Assembly: GCF_000422925.1 (NCBI RefSeq)
Contig: NZ_AUGZ01000008.1
Location: 124,001 to 188,000, forward strand
Length of the DNA stretch: 64,000 bases
Source of the DNA: Paludibacterium yongneupense DSM 18731
GTDB taxonomy: Bacteria; Pseudomonadota; Gammaproteobacteria; Burkholderiales; Chromobacteriaceae
Reading direction: 5' to 3'
Positions 28,647 through 39,223 of the stretch are shown piece after piece. The notes beneath the pieces were generated by a model. The model searched no databases, had not been told where the DNA came from, and was given only the letters and a program-made list of their open reading frames with translations. The position numbers and the translations under genes were made by a program. Position 1 is the first letter of the stretch. Every line of letters starts with the position of its first letter.

Positions 28647-29153
28647 TTAAAGGGGAGGGCGGGGAGAGGCGTCGGGGCCGGTCGCGAAACGTTGCAGTGT
28701 CTCGCCATCCATGCGATAGCGCACCCATTCGTCCTGGGGCTGGGAGCCGATGGAGCGATAAAACTGTATGGCCGGCTCGTTCCAGTCCAGCACGCTCCAT
28801 TCGAGGCGGCCACAGCCGCGTGCGCATGCCTGTTGCGCGATATGACGCAGTAGCTTCTTGCCGGCGCCGCCGTTCCTGTGCTGCGGGGTAATGTACAAAT
28901 CTTCGAGATAGATGCCGTTGCGCCCGAGCCAGGTCGAATAGCTGTAGAAGTAGACGGCATATCCGATCGGCTTGCCGTCCTTCAGACACATCAGCGCACA
29001 GGCGGGGGCATCGGCAGCGAACAGGGTGTGCTCGATATCTTCCACCCGGGCGAGGACCTCGTGGCCGGCACGCTCATAGACGGCCAGTTCTGTGATGAAA
29101 TCCAGAATTTGCGCCGCGTCAGCGCGAGTTGCAGTGCGTATTGCTATGCTCAA
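28647..29153 (-). CDS. GNAT-family N-acetyltransferase
   Basis: I propose a TTG start at 29153, because AGGAAA sits 7 bases upstream of it and the conserved family start IAIRTATRADAAQILDFI begins two codons later, giving 168 residues. The upstream extension of the frame is Arg/Pro-rich and not protein-like. GIYLEDLYITPQHRNGGAGK is the acetyl-CoA pyrophosphate-binding motif A (Q/R-x-x-G-x-G/A), and WSVLDWNEPAIQFYRSIG is motif B. It resembles diamine/spermidine-type GNAT enzymes, but the substrate is not certain. Confidence 0.85.
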   Translation of the reverse strand: MSIAIRTATRADAAQILDFITELAVYERAGHEVLARVEDIEHTLFAADAPACALMCLKDGKPIGYAVYFYSYSTWLGRNGIYLEDLYITPQHRNGGAGKKLLRHIAQQACARGCGRLEWSVLDWNEPAIQFYRSIGSQPQDEWVRYRMDGETLQRFATGPDASPRPPL

Positions 29154-29366
29154 GACGGTTTCCTCGCTTGTTGAAATCCCCGCCGGCCGGTCTGCTCCCG
29201 GTATATGGGTCCATTTTTTCCGGGCAGGATGACGATCCTGCGTTCTGCGCCGTGGGGGAGCTGCGGCGCGCCAGATCGGCCGCGCCGCGTTTTTTGCGTT
29301 GCCGCCCGCGGCCATTCAGCCTGTGTTCTGCCATGGCAAAGCTGTCCTGCCGGCGGGCGGGTGCCT

Positions 29367-30773
29367 TCAATACCAGTCGGCGTGGAAGTAGCCCGCTTTG
29401 TCGGTGCGCTCGAAGGTATGCGCGCCGAAGTAGTCGCGTTGTGCCTGAACCAGATTGGCGGGTAGCCTGGCGCTGCGGTAACTGTCAAAGTAGGCAATCG
29501 CCGAAGAAAACGCCGGTACCGGCACGCCCGCCCTGACTGCTGCAATGACGACGCTGCGCAATGCATCCTGATAGCTGTTTGCGATGTCGCGGAAGTAAGG
29601 GGCGAGCAGGAGATTGGCAAGCGCAGGGTCGGCGGTGTAGGCGTCGGTGATCTTCTGCAGGAAGCTCGCGCGGATGATGCAGCCTGCGCGGAATATCTGT
29701 GCGATCGTACCGTACTGCAGATCCCATTGGTATTCGTCGGAGGCGACGCGCAGTTGGGCGAAGCCCTGTGCGTAGGAGACGATCTTGCTCAGATAGAGCG
29801 CGCGGCGCACCGCTTCGATAAACGCTGCGCGTTCGCCGTCGAATGCCGGTAGCGGCCCGCTCAGCTGCGAGCTGGCTGCGACGCGCTGCGATTTCTGCGA
29901 CGACAGGAAGCGGGCGAATACGGCCTCGGTGATCAGCGGCAACGGCGTGCCCAGATCCAGCGCATTTTGGCTGGTCAGTTTACCCGTCCCTTTTTGCTCG
30001 GCACGGTCGAGGATGAGGTCGATCAGATCCTGTCCGGTGTCGGCATCCTTCTTGGCGAAGATTTTCGATGTGATTTCAATCAGATAACTATCGAGTTCGC
30101 CCCGGTTCCACTCCGAATAGACCTGGCCAAGTTCATCGTTGCTCAGACCCGCCACGCGTTTGAGAACGTCGTAGCTTTCTGCAATCAACTGCATGTCGCC
30201 GTATTCGATCCCGTTATGCACCATCTTGACGTAATGGCCGGCGCCGTCCGGGCCCATATAGGCGACGCACGGGCTGCCGTCCTGAGTGCGGGCGGCGATC
30301 TGGGTGAGAATCGGGGCGACCAGCTCATAGGCTTCGCGCTGCCCGCCCGGCATGATCGAAGGCCCTTTCAAGGCACCTTCTTCGCCGCCGGATACGCCGG
30401 TGCCGATGAAGTGCACGCCAGAGGAGGCAAGATCATGGTTGCGGCGCACGGTATCGGCAAAATGGGTGTTGCCGGCGTCGATGAGGATGTCGCCTTTGTC
30501 CAGCAGGGGGCGCAGCGCGGCGATCATCGCATCGGTGCCTTCGCCCGCCTTGACCATCAGGAGGATGCGGCGCGGCATTTCGAGCGAGGCGACGAAATCG
30601 GGCAAGCTATAGGTGGGCACCAGCTTCTTGTGAGGATGCTCCGCAATCAGTTCGTCGGTCTTGCTGCGGCTTCGGTTATAGACCGATACCGCGTGGCCGC
30701 GGCTTTCAATGTTGAGTGCCAGGTTGCGGCCCATGACTGCCAGACCGACTACGCCTATTGCCTGCTTCTTCAT
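29367..30773 (-). CDS. gnd: 6-phosphogluconate dehydrogenase (decarboxylating)
   Basis: The start is ATG 30773 with GGAGAAAACAG just upstream, giving 468 residues, the normal length of long-form Gnd. Motifs: the N-terminal NADP-binding [16 protein letters not shown], the substrate loop [37 protein letters not shown] with the catalytic Lys, and the C-terminal [14 protein letters not shown]. It makes ribulose-5-phosphate, CO2 and NADPH. It stands alone; a terminator at 30869-30904 separates it from the AT-rich genes upstream. Confidence 0.97.
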   Translation of the reverse strand: MKKQAIGVVGLAVMGRNLALNIESRGHAVSVYNRSRSKTDELIAEHPHKKLVPTYSLPDFVASLEMPRRILLMVKAGEGTDAMIAALRPLLDKGDILIDAGNTHFADTVRRNHDLASSGVHFIGTGVSGGEEGALKGPSIMPGGQREAYELVAPILTQIAARTQDGSPCVAYMGPDGAGHYVKMVHNGIEYGDMQLIAESYDVLKRVAGLSNDELGQVYSEWNRGELDSYLIEITSKIFAKKDADTGQDLIDLILDRAEQKGTGKLTSQNALDLGTPLPLITEAVFARFLSSQKSQRVAASSQLSGPLPAFDGERAAFIEAVRRALYLSKIVSYAQGFAQLRVASDEYQWDLQYGTIAQIFRAGCIIRASFLQKITDAYTADPALANLLLAPYFRDIANSYQDALRSVVIAAVRAGVPVPAFSSAIAYFDSYRSARLPANLVQAQRDYFGAHTFERTDKAGYFHADWY

Positions 30774-31112
30774 CTGTTTTCTCCTTTTGAGGCGCAATGC
30801 ACACGAATGCCGGACAAGGGCATGCACGTGCAATGCGCCGGGTTTGTTCTGTATTGCGGCCATGGTATGAAAAAACCCGCCGGCCCATGGGGCGGTGCGG
30901 GTTTCGGGCTCCGGTGCATCGGACCGTGGGGCGAATGCCGCATTCCGGCTGGCAGCGAGGGGCCGACTCGTCGACTCTGGAGGCGTCGAGCCAAAAGAAT
31001 AGCACAAAATCCGTGTGCCGTTTCCTGCGCCGCTCGAATCCATTCGCATGCCATCGCGAGTCCGCGCAGGTCGGTGATAGATAATATTAAATGCGTATCT
31101 AAAGGAAATGGG
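30774..31112. other. Intergenic region between gnd and the WaaZ-like gene
   Basis: This stretch of 339 bases holds the gnd ribosome-binding site, a minus-strand terminator (30869-30904) and, near 31080-31112, an AT-rich run that begins the low-GC block. No credible gene is seen. Confidence 0.6.
30869..30904 (-). terminator. Rho-independent terminator downstream of the WaaZ-like gene
   Basis: On the minus strand AAACCCGC and GCGGGTTT form an 8-bp stem around a 16-base GC-rich loop and run directly into a T-tract (plus-strand A-run 30870-30875). It lies about 95 bases upstream of gnd and separates gnd from read-through. Confidence 0.7.
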
Positions 31113-32138
31113 TTAGCTGATGTAGATCTGTTTGACGTCTACTTTCTCGAATATTTGCTCGGATAAAGAGCTGGTCCGGGACAGATTGAGAACTTCAATA
31201 TCGCGCTGCTGCAACAGTTTGGATGCCAATTGAAAAGACGGTTTTATCGTGCCGTCAAATTCATTGACCAACTGCGTTTTCTTGCGGTTTTCCATCGTCT
31301 CATAGAAGCGGGGGTGGGTTTCCGCGTTATGAATATCGATGCCGTGCAGATAGATGTGGTGATAATCGAGATAAGCGGCTATTTGCAGTGCAACATAGGC
31401 GACGGTTCCACCGCGAAAAAAACCGTTCTCGATGCGATGGCTGAAACCTATCGTCGGGTCGGCCTCCAACACCAGCTCCGGATTCCTCTTTGCGGCCGAC
31501 AGGGCTTTGTCGCTGTCCTCATTATATTTCTCGGCGACCAACTCGATGACACAGAGTTTGCACTTCAGTTTTTCAATGCCAAGCAGTTTATGAATGTAAA
31601 CGAGGCATTTCGGTGTCGTGAATAACAGAGTGTTTTCTTGGTTGATGACGTCAAGGGCGATATCCGGCTGCTCGGTGATGAATGTGTAGTCTATTATGAC
31701 ATAGTAATCAAATTCGAGAGAAAACCGGGCCTTGAGCGTGATTGCGCCATTCACGCCAATCAGCGGAGCGGGTTCGATGCGGGAGTAATCGATTTCGTTG
31801 ACCGACGGGCCTGTGGCGACCAGGTGCAAGCGGCTTTTTGCATGGCTCGCACGCGGGATCGCCGACGCCGGGACTACGGCCAGCGCTCTGCGGTTGATCG
31901 AGATCTCGACGATATTGTCGCGATCGTCGCGGCGTATCGCAAGATAGGGCCAGATATCGATGCTATGGCGATAGTGTCGTCCGAACCAGAGCCGATGCGC
32001 GAACTTGACGATCTTGGAGAGCTGATGGCTGCGCAGGGCCGCGTCAAGAAGAGAGCCGAGCAGGGGCGGCCGGGCAGTTCGGCAAGCGGGGGCGGGCTTC
32101 AGGTCAGGGGCCATATATGGACATCGCAGCTGTTGCAT
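31113..32138 (-). CDS. WaaZ/RfaZ-like LPS core biosynthesis protein
   Basis: The product has 341 residues from ATG 32138 (a TTG at 32144 is also possible). The central part reads HLVATGPSVNEIDYSRI, IGVNGAITL and YYVIIDYTFI, and later TIGFSHRIENGFFRGGTVAY with YLHGIDIHNAETHPRFYE. This pattern (GPS loop, VNGA, D-x-x-F, G-x-T-V/I-A at a helix start, G-I/L-D plus RFYE) resembles enterobacterial WaaZ, involved in adding a third Kdo, and more loosely GT42 sialyltransferases and the DUF115 fold. No signal peptide or membrane helix is seen. Base composition is clearly more AT-rich than most neighbours. A role in decorating LPS is inferred; the identity is not certain. Confidence 0.55.
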   Translation of the reverse strand: MQQLRCPYMAPDLKPAPACRTARPPLLGSLLDAALRSHQLSKIVKFAHRLWFGRHYRHSIDIWPYLAIRRDDRDNIVEISINRRALAVVPASAIPRASHAKSRLHLVATGPSVNEIDYSRIEPAPLIGVNGAITLKARFSLEFDYYVIIDYTFITEQPDIALDVINQENTLLFTTPKCLVYIHKLLGIEKLKCKLCVIELVAEKYNEDSDKALSAAKRNPELVLEADPTIGFSHRIENGFFRGGTVAYVALQIAAYLDYHHIYLHGIDIHNAETHPRFYETMENRKKTQLVNEFDGTIKPSFQLASKLLQQRDIEVLNLSRTSSLSEQIFEKVDVKQIYIS

Positions 32139-32766
32139 TTTCAAGTAATGAACTTAACACATTGGCCTGCCGCTGTGTAGCGAGTGCACATGGACGTTAA
32201 CATAAACGAGCTCATGTTTTAACAGTCGTTACACTTTCTTTATATACCCAAAACGGGAGGCTTGCCGATCATCCGCGCCGCCGGCCAGTACCGTTATCTT
32301 GCGCGTTGCGACAGCCTGTGGCCGGGCTGGTGGAGGGGGGCCATGCTGCCGGATGGAGCCTCCCGCATTTGAGGCTTGCCGCTGGCGAAATGTGTCATGC
32401 GATGGCGACTATAAAGTCTATCTGAATTTTATAAGGCCGATGATAAAAACTTTTCTCTATTTAGTAAAATTTCATTATCGAATTTTACAACGTGAATGCC
32501 GGTTGTGCGGATGATCAAGCCTTATTCTCACCGGCGGCTCCGATTGTCATCATGGTCGTCAGGCGTGAAAAATTGTAAATCAGAAAATATCCGACTGGCT
32601 TCGGTTGCGAAGCTGTAGAGAGGAGGATTGCGCAGGGCCCGGCATTGAGGAAACCGCCAGGCGGGTGTGTCGTTTCAAGGGCGCCTTGGCCAATGGCGAT
32701 AATACAAGGAGGCAGGCATTGTTTTCTCCATTCAGCCCAAAAGCCTGCTCTCAGCATGAAGCGGCG
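32139..32766. other. AT-rich intergenic region between the WaaZ-like gene and the hemerythrin cyclase
   Basis: About 630 bases without a convincing gene. A minus-strand TATATA box near 32240-32245 could belong to the WaaZ-like gene's promoter. Two open frames of 70-80 codons exist, but they lack ribosome-binding sites and recognisable motifs. The base composition is low in GC, as in the genes on both sides. Confidence 0.5.
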
Positions 32767-34317
32767 TTACAGGCCCGGTGTCATGTTCCGGTAATTGAGG
32801 CTTTTATCGTAAATAAGAATGTGCTGGACACATAATTCATAGATGATGAATTGATTTATCGTGTCGATCGATATCAACCCATTGTTGAAACGGTCAATCA
32901 AAAAGCGGAATCTGGCATCAAGGTGGTCATGCATATTCTTGTGTCCGCCATCCTCTGAATCATGGTCAGAGAAAAGCGTTTTTTCTTCGACTTTGAAATG
33001 GTTTCCAATGTCAGTTCTAATGACTTCCAGTTTTTTGCAAATGAAGTTTTTTGTGTGCTCCTCTTTGGGGAGTCGGATCCAGTCATTAACCATTGATATT
33101 ATAGTGCTGTGTTCCTCATCCAGGCTCGATATTCCAGTCTGGAATTCATTTCCCCATCTAATCAGCATCAGACCGTTTTCATAAATCGTCGGAAAATCAA
33201 GCTTCGCCGTATTTTTCCCCTCGGACTTGGCGTGGTAAAGCGCGGCGTCGGCACGTTCAAACCAACTCTCCCACGAGTCTGAGCTCAAGCAAGACGAAAG
33301 CCCTATACTGACGCTGACCTTTTTACCGGGTTCGATTTCTATCCCGTTCACCGCCTCACGAATTTGTTCGGCGGCATATGCCAGATCAGATACGGACGTG
33401 CCTGGGAATATGGCCATGAACTCTTCCCCTCCCCAGCGCCCTAATACGTCGGTGTCACGGATTTTTTTCACGCAAGCCGCGGCTACCTTGGCAAGTATTT
33501 CGTCTCCAACGCGATGACCATGTCTGTCGTTGATCTGCTTGAAATTGTCGATATCGATTAATGCCAATGATGTTGGCAAGGCATAGCGAATGTGCCTGGC
33601 AAGTTCGGATCTGCCGACTTCATCCAATCTTCTACGGTTCCACAACCCCGTCAAACTGTCTTTCAGTATCAGGTCGCGGTTCAGGTAGTCCGTTCGCTCT
33701 TTAGCCATCAGGACGAAGCCTAGGGAGAAACAGATCAATGTTGTCAAAACGGATACATACAGTGCAGCCTGGGATGGTCCCCTGTCGAACAGATATTTTA
33801 CCGTTCCTCCGGACAGGGAGAACTCTTCGCGGTATAGCAAAATCAGTAGGTTAACGAAAACTGATAGTAATACGATGAATTTTCCTCGTCCTTTTATGGA
33901 TTTTCTGTTTGATAGCAATGTGAACAGGAAGAGCAACTCGATTATGATTATGGAGATCGAGTTAAATAAAATTCTTCCTTCCTTGCTTTCAACAAAAATG
34001 AATGAAACAACGGCATTGTAGAGTACAGCAAGTGCCAGAATGATGACGGGGGTTTTTATTTTTAAAAATTGACATAGCGCACTGTACCAGACAACGATGC
34101 TGATCACGATAAAGACCTCACCCATCCAGACGAGTGGATCTTTGTAATATTGTCCTGACATGATGAAAAACAGATAGCCAAGCCCATGGGTTATGTTTGC
34201 CAAGGAAACTTTGAAAAGCCCGCTGTCGCGCTCGGATTCGGCGGCAGGCAATATCGTTAATCCCAGCGAAAAATTGACAACAATAATCAACAAGAACGTG
34301 GTTTTTATGTCAAACAT
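32767..34317 (-). CDS. Membrane diguanylate cyclase with C-terminal bacteriohemerythrin domain
   Basis: From ATG 34317 the protein has 516 residues (a TTG at 34332 would add five). About seven hydrophobic helices fill residues 1-205. A GGDEF domain follows (about 213-375) with active site GGEEF at 296-300 and an intact I-site RDTD at 287-290. Residues about 387-510 form a bacteriohemerythrin domain with all seven canonical diiron ligands: H403, H440, E444 (H-x3-E), H459, H463 (H-x3-H), H499 and D504 (H-x4-D). It should make cyclic-di-GMP under control of O2 or redox state at the diiron site. The gene is monocistronic and AT-rich compared with most of the window. Confidence 0.92.
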   Translation of the reverse strand: MFDIKTTFLLIIVVNFSLGLTILPAAESERDSGLFKVSLANITHGLGYLFFIMSGQYYKDPLVWMGEVFIVISIVVWYSALCQFLKIKTPVIILALAVLYNAVVSFIFVESKEGRILFNSISIIIIELLFLFTLLSNRKSIKGRGKFIVLLSVFVNLLILLYREEFSLSGGTVKYLFDRGPSQAALYVSVLTTLICFSLGFVLMAKERTDYLNRDLILKDSLTGLWNRRRLDEVGRSELARHIRYALPTSLALIDIDNFKQINDRHGHRVGDEILAKVAAACVKKIRDTDVLGRWGGEEFMAIFPGTSVSDLAYAAEQIREAVNGIEIEPGKKVSVSIGLSSCLSSDSWESWFERADAALYHAKSEGKNTAKLDFPTIYENGLMLIRWGNEFQTGISSLDEEHSTIISMVNDWIRLPKEEHTKNFICKKLEVIRTDIGNHFKVEEKTLFSDHDSEDGGHKNMHDHLDARFRFLIDRFNNGLISIDTINQFIIYELCVQHILIYDKSLNYRNMTPGL

Positions 34318-34481
34318 TATGAGTAGCACCAATAATATAATTCTATTTCAAACACGGGCCGGGTCGAATTGTCGTTGCATCGTCAATAATCAGATGCGTT
34401 CATCGCGATAAAATTCTAAGTTTTAAATTTTTGTTTTATGGCTGTGATACGGCTAGTTTGTAGTACGTTGGCATTGCTGGT

Positions 34482-34691
34482 TTATGTTTTTTTCTGACTC
34501 CGGCGGGCCTTGCGATCAATATAATGTCCGCCCAGTTTCAAGACAAGCCTGTACGCCGGCAAGCCGCTGATTTTGAACGCGCTTCTTCTGTCGTGGAGCT
34601 TTTTTTCTTCGGCAGGGTCGAATCGGAGTGGCAGGGCTGTGAAAAAAGTACACGAAAGGATAGAAAAATCTGTTGGACGAAGGCGGGACAT
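34482..34691 (-). CDS. Possible small basic protein, unrecognised
   Basis: A 69-codon frame from ATG 34691 reads MSRLRPTDFSILSCTFFTAL at its start and ends in the basic HYIDRKARRSQKKT. It lies just downstream of the tRNA-Arg terminator. I see no ribosome-binding site and no known motif. It does not overlap another gene, which is the main reason to list it; it may not be expressed. Confidence 0.25.
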   Translation of the reverse strand: MSRLRPTDFSILSCTFFTALPLRFDPAEEKKLHDRRSAFKISGLPAYRLVLKLGGHYIDRKARRSQKKT

Positions 34692-34711
34692 CCCGGATGA
34701 ATCCGGATGAC

Positions 34712-34746
34712 AAAAAACCCGCAAAGCGTGTAGCTATGCGGGTTTT
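34712..34746 (-). terminator. Rho-independent terminator of tRNA-Arg
   Basis: On the minus strand AAAACCCGCA and TGCGGGTTTT form a 9-10 bp stem with a loop of about 13 bases and continue into a T-run. It sits 33 bases after the tRNA 3' end. Confidence 0.8.
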
Positions 34747-34779
34747 ATGGATGTTATCGGACGGCTGCGGAAGTAGAAG

Positions 34780-34854
34780 TGGTGTCCCCGACAGGAATCG
34801 AACCTGTAATCTTCCCTTAGGAGGGGAAAGTTATATCCATTTAACTACGGAGAC
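34780..34854 (-). tRNA. tRNA-Arg (anticodon CCT)
   Basis: The minus strand folds as a standard cloverleaf. The acceptor stem GTCTCCG pairs with CGGGGAC, the anticodon arm is TTCCC-CTCCTAA-GGGAA with anticodon CCT (reads AGG), and the T arm is ACAGG-TTCGATT-CCTGT. Discriminator A and an encoded CCA end the gene at 34780. It lies just downstream of ispB on the same strand. Confidence 0.96.
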
Positions 34855-34872
34855 CTGTATCGTTTCGCGGCG

Positions 34873-35844
34873 TCAGGCGGTGCGATCCACCGAGACTTCT
34901 GCCAGTTCTATCATCGCCCGTTTGGCGTCAGACTCCGGCAGGCAGGCGATGGCATCGATGGCGGTGCGAGCGGCACGGACCGCTTCGCCATGGGCGTAAT
35001 CCAGCGCGCCGCAGGATTGTACCGCAGACAGAACCTCATGGAAACGTTCGCGGTTTGCGTGCTCGATGGCCTCGCGAACCAGGGCGGCCTGCGCGGGGGA
35101 ACCGTGCAGCATCGCATAGATCAGCGGCAGCGTCGGCTTGCCTTCCGCCAGGTCGTCGCCCAGACTCTTGCCTATGCTCTCGGCGTCGCCACTGTAGTCG
35201 AGGACATCGTCCACGATCTGGAACGCGGTGCCCAGGCTGTTGCCGTACTCGGCCAGCGCGGCTTCGGTCTGTGCATCGGCCCCGGAAACCATGGCGCCAA
35301 CGCGGCAGGCCGCTTCGAACAGCTTCGCGGTCTTGTAGCGTATGACCTGCAGGTAATCCTGCTCGCTCACGTCGGTATTGCCGATATTGAGCAGTTGCAG
35401 GACTTCGCCTTCGGAGATGATGTTCGTCGCGGCGGCCATCACTTCCAGTACGCGCATGTCGTTGCTAGAGACCATCATCTGGAACGCGCGCGTATAGAGG
35501 AAATCGCCAACCAGCACGCTGGCGGCATTCCCGAACAGGGCGTTGGCGGTTTCGCGGCCGCGGCGCAGGTCGGATTCGTCCACCACGTCGTCGTGCAGCA
35601 ATGTCGCGGTATGGATGCACTCGACCATCGCAGCCTGTTCGAACAGGACTTCGCCGCCAAAGCCGCACGCCCGGCCCGCGAGCAGGGTCAGCGCCGGCCG
35701 CAGGCGCTTGCCTCCGGCCGAAATAATGTATTCCGCCACTTGGCGGATCAGAACGACGTCGGAGTGGAGCCGGGTTCGAATGACCCGGTCGACGGCCTGC
35801 ATGTCGTCGGCGATCAGGGATCGGAAAAACGGGGTGGTGGGCAC
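34873..35844 (-). CDS. ispB: Octaprenyl diphosphate synthase
   Basis: The 323-residue trans-prenyltransferase has the first aspartate-rich motif in [20 protein letters not shown] and the second in [11 protein letters not shown], plus the [16 protein letters not shown] start typical of polyprenyl synthases. It makes the C40 side chain of ubiquinone (and of rhodoquinone, if RquA in this window works). It is divergent from rplU-rpmA-obgE, the standard arrangement in proteobacteria, and is followed by tRNA-Arg. Confidence 0.95.
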   Translation of the reverse strand: MPTTPFFRSLIADDMQAVDRVIRTRLHSDVVLIRQVAEYIISAGGKRLRPALTLLAGRACGFGGEVLFEQAAMVECIHTATLLHDDVVDESDLRRGRETANALFGNAASVLVGDFLYTRAFQMMVSSNDMRVLEVMAAATNIISEGEVLQLLNIGNTDVSEQDYLQVIRYKTAKLFEAACRVGAMVSGADAQTEAALAEYGNSLGTAFQIVDDVLDYSGDAESIGKSLGDDLAEGKPTLPLIYAMLHGSPAQAALVREAIEHANRERFHEVLSAVQSCGALDYAHGEAVRAARTAIDAIACLPESDAKRAMIELAEVSVDRTA

Positions 35845-35947
35845 GCTATTAACCGGTTATATCGACGCTGAAAAACCAGACGAGTCTAACAGAAAAGCCC
35901 CGCGCGTCGCCATGTCGGCCTCGGTTTGCGCTAAGCGTATGAAAAAT

Positions 35948-35977
35948 TTGACAACTTTCATCGATTGGATGTATTCT
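35948..35977 (+). promoter_or_regulatory. rplU promoter
   Basis: A perfect -35 TTGACA (35948-35953) and TATTCT (35972-35977) are separated by 18 bases, upstream of rplU. A short hairpin (CCCCG, five-base loop, CGGGG, around 35986-36000) lies in the leader before the TTAGGAG ribosome-binding site. Confidence 0.7.
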
Positions 35978-36031
35978 CACCGGCTCCCCGTTATCCGGGG
36001 GGTCAATAAAGATTTCTTAGGAGCTATACGT

Positions 36032-36343
36032 ATGTATGCGGTCATAAAAACTGGCGGTAAGCAATATAAAGTTGCCGTCGGCGAAAAACTCAAAGTAGAA
36101 CAGATACCTGCAGACATCGACAGCCAGATCGTGCTTGAAGAAGTGCTGATGGTTGCCGACGGCGATCAGGTTGTGGTTGGTGCCCCGCGTATCGCCGGCG
36201 CTACCGTGACGGTTACTGTCCTGTCCCAAGGTCGTGGCGACAAGGTTCGCATCTTCAAGATGCGCCGCCGTAAGCACTACCAGAAGCATCAGGGTCACCG
36301 TCAGAACTACACCGAAATCCGCGTCGACGCGATTTCCAAGTAA
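36032..36343 (+). CDS. rplU: 50S ribosomal protein L21
   Basis: The 103-residue protein reads [20 protein letters not shown] at the start and contains the [21 protein letters not shown]21 signature near the C-terminus. TTAGGAG lies about 10 bases upstream of the ATG. First gene of the rplU-rpmA operon. Confidence 0.99.
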   Translation: MYAVIKTGGKQYKVAVGEKLKVEQIPADIDSQIVLEEVLMVADGDQVVVGAPRIAGATVTVTVLSQGRGDKVRIFKMRRRKHYQKHQGHRQNYTEIRVDAISK

Positions 36344-36355
36344 GGAGAAACAGTC

Positions 36356-37911
<1,556 letters not shown>

Positions 37912-37962
37912 CCCGATAACCCGCCGCCGCCTGCGGGCGGCGGCTCGCCCCTGGGCTCCACT

Positions 37963-39213
37963 GTGGAATCGCTCGCCCCTTTTTTTCAGCCCGGCGTCGA
38001 TCCGGCCGAGCTGGCCACGGTCAACCGGCTCAGCGCCGCCTGGCCCTATCTTTCCGTCTTCATTACCCTGTTCCGCGGCGGTGACGAGGAGGTGCTGATG
38101 CGCCTGCTGGTTCTGCGCGAACTCGGCAGCCGTGCCGATGCGCCGTTCTGGAGCCCGCAGGAACTCGCCCATCGCTTTTCCTACCTCAATGCCGTCAAAC
38201 TCGACACCATCCTCAAGCGCTTGCGCGAAGGGGGCTTGCTGGTATGGGATTCCGACGCTGGCGTCTATCAATTGTCGGAAGGTGCGCGCCTGGCGCTGGC
38301 CTCGCTTGCGACCCTGATCGATTTTGCCGGCGACGATGTCGAGCTCGGCTATCTGACCAGCCAGGTGGCGGCAGGCCAAGCGGTGGGCCAGGTGTCGGAC
38401 GAGGCCCTGCGTCATCTGCTGGCGCGTCTTAACGAGCTGTACTCCGAATTCGAGGATGCGCTCGAATCGCAGTCCGAATTCCGCATCCGGGCAAGTCAGC
38501 ATCGATTGGAGGCTGTCTGGCGCTGGGTGGCCAAATCCACCGAGGTGGTGCGCGCCCTGACCGCCGACGACAGCCTGAGCCTGTCCATGCTCAACCAGGC
38601 ACAGGCCATCGCGCTTGCGCAAAGCCGGATGCTGGCGCTGGCCGGCACTTTCGAGCGCCGACTGGCGTCGCTGGCCGCGCAGCGCGTGCACCTCGGTGCG
38701 TCCGGATTGACCTCGACCGATCTGGCCGAGTTCCTGCGCCGGCAGACATCGGCCTCCCTGTCCGCCTTGCTTGGCGATTGCTTGTGGCCCCATCCCGAGC
38801 CGGCCTTTCTGTCTACACCCGAGCTGGCCGATGTGGCCGAGTTCGAACTGCTGGCGCGCGAACGCGTGCGCGCGGCCAATGCCAGCTTGCCGGCATCGGC
38901 CGTTGCACCGCCTGCCGAGGCGCCGGAGCTCGAGCGGCTGCTGGAGGCGGAGGCCCTGTTCCAGACACTCAGCGCCTTGCCGCAGGCGGTGACGCCGCTG
39001 GCGCAGGCGGTGCTGGCAGACAGCTACAACGAGACGGCCTATCGCTTGTCCCTGCTGGCCTTGCTGGGTGACCCGGAAACGCGCGACGATGCCGGCGTCG
39101 TCGCCTCTCTGGCGCGCCTGCCGCTGCAACTGGGCGGCGGTGACGGCGTCATCGACATCGATCATCCTTTCGTTGCGAGCCTGTCTGACGCGCGGCTCGA
39201 GCCGCGAAACTAA
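37963..39213 (+). CDS. mksF: MksF-like kleisin subunit of an SMC/condensin complex
   Basis: The 416-residue protein starts at GTG 37963. Its N-terminus contains a winged-helix-like segment (SPQELAHRFSYLNAVKLDTI) as expected for a MukF/MksF kleisin, followed by long helical stretches rich in Leu, Ala, Glu and Arg. I recognise it mainly from context: a 225-residue MksE-like gene and a 933-residue SMC ATPase follow directly. In MksBEF complexes this subunit bridges the SMC heads. It is separated from obgE by 51 bases. Confidence 0.6.
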   Translation: MESLAPFFQPGVDPAELATVNRLSAAWPYLSVFITLFRGGDEEVLMRLLVLRELGSRADAPFWSPQELAHRFSYLNAVKLDTILKRLREGGLLVWDSDAGVYQLSEGARLALASLATLIDFAGDDVELGYLTSQVAAGQAVGQVSDEALRHLLARLNELYSEFEDALESQSEFRIRASQHRLEAVWRWVAKSTEVVRALTADDSLSLSMLNQAQAIALAQSRMLALAGTFERRLASLAAQRVHLGASGLTSTDLAEFLRRQTSASLSALLGDCLWPHPEPAFLSTPELADVAEFELLARERVRAANASLPASAVAPPAEAPELERLLEAEALFQTLSALPQAVTPLAQAVLADSYNETAYRLSLLALLGDPETRDDAGVVASLARLPLQLGGGDGVIDIDHPFVASLSDARLEPRN

Positions 39214-39223
39214 CGAGCCCCGT

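Larger units (their letters stand above)
34318..34779. other. Intergenic region between the hemerythrin cyclase and tRNA-Arg
   Basis: AT-rich spacer of about 460 bases. It contains the tRNA terminator (34712-34746) and a weak 69-codon frame (34482-34691). No integrase or tRNA-fragment repeat is visible. Confidence 0.5.

Noticed and set aside
29163-29363. Small frame starting MAEHRLNGRG upstream of the GNAT gene
   Set aside because: Arg/Ser/Pro-rich, overlaps the GNAT start in another frame and has no recognisable family.
30869-30904. Riboswitch or attenuator in the gnd leader
   Set aside because: The structure is a simple stem plus T-run at the end of the upstream gene's transcript; no aptamer-like fold is visible.
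31113-32138. GT42 sialyltransferase
   Set aside because: The GPS loop and GID motif also fit GT42, but the catalytic pattern and RFYE tail are closer to WaaZ.
31080-34780. Integrated genomic island at tRNA-Arg
   Set aside because: Base composition fits, but I found no integrase, no transposase and no repeat of the tRNA 3' end, so it is reported only as a possibility.
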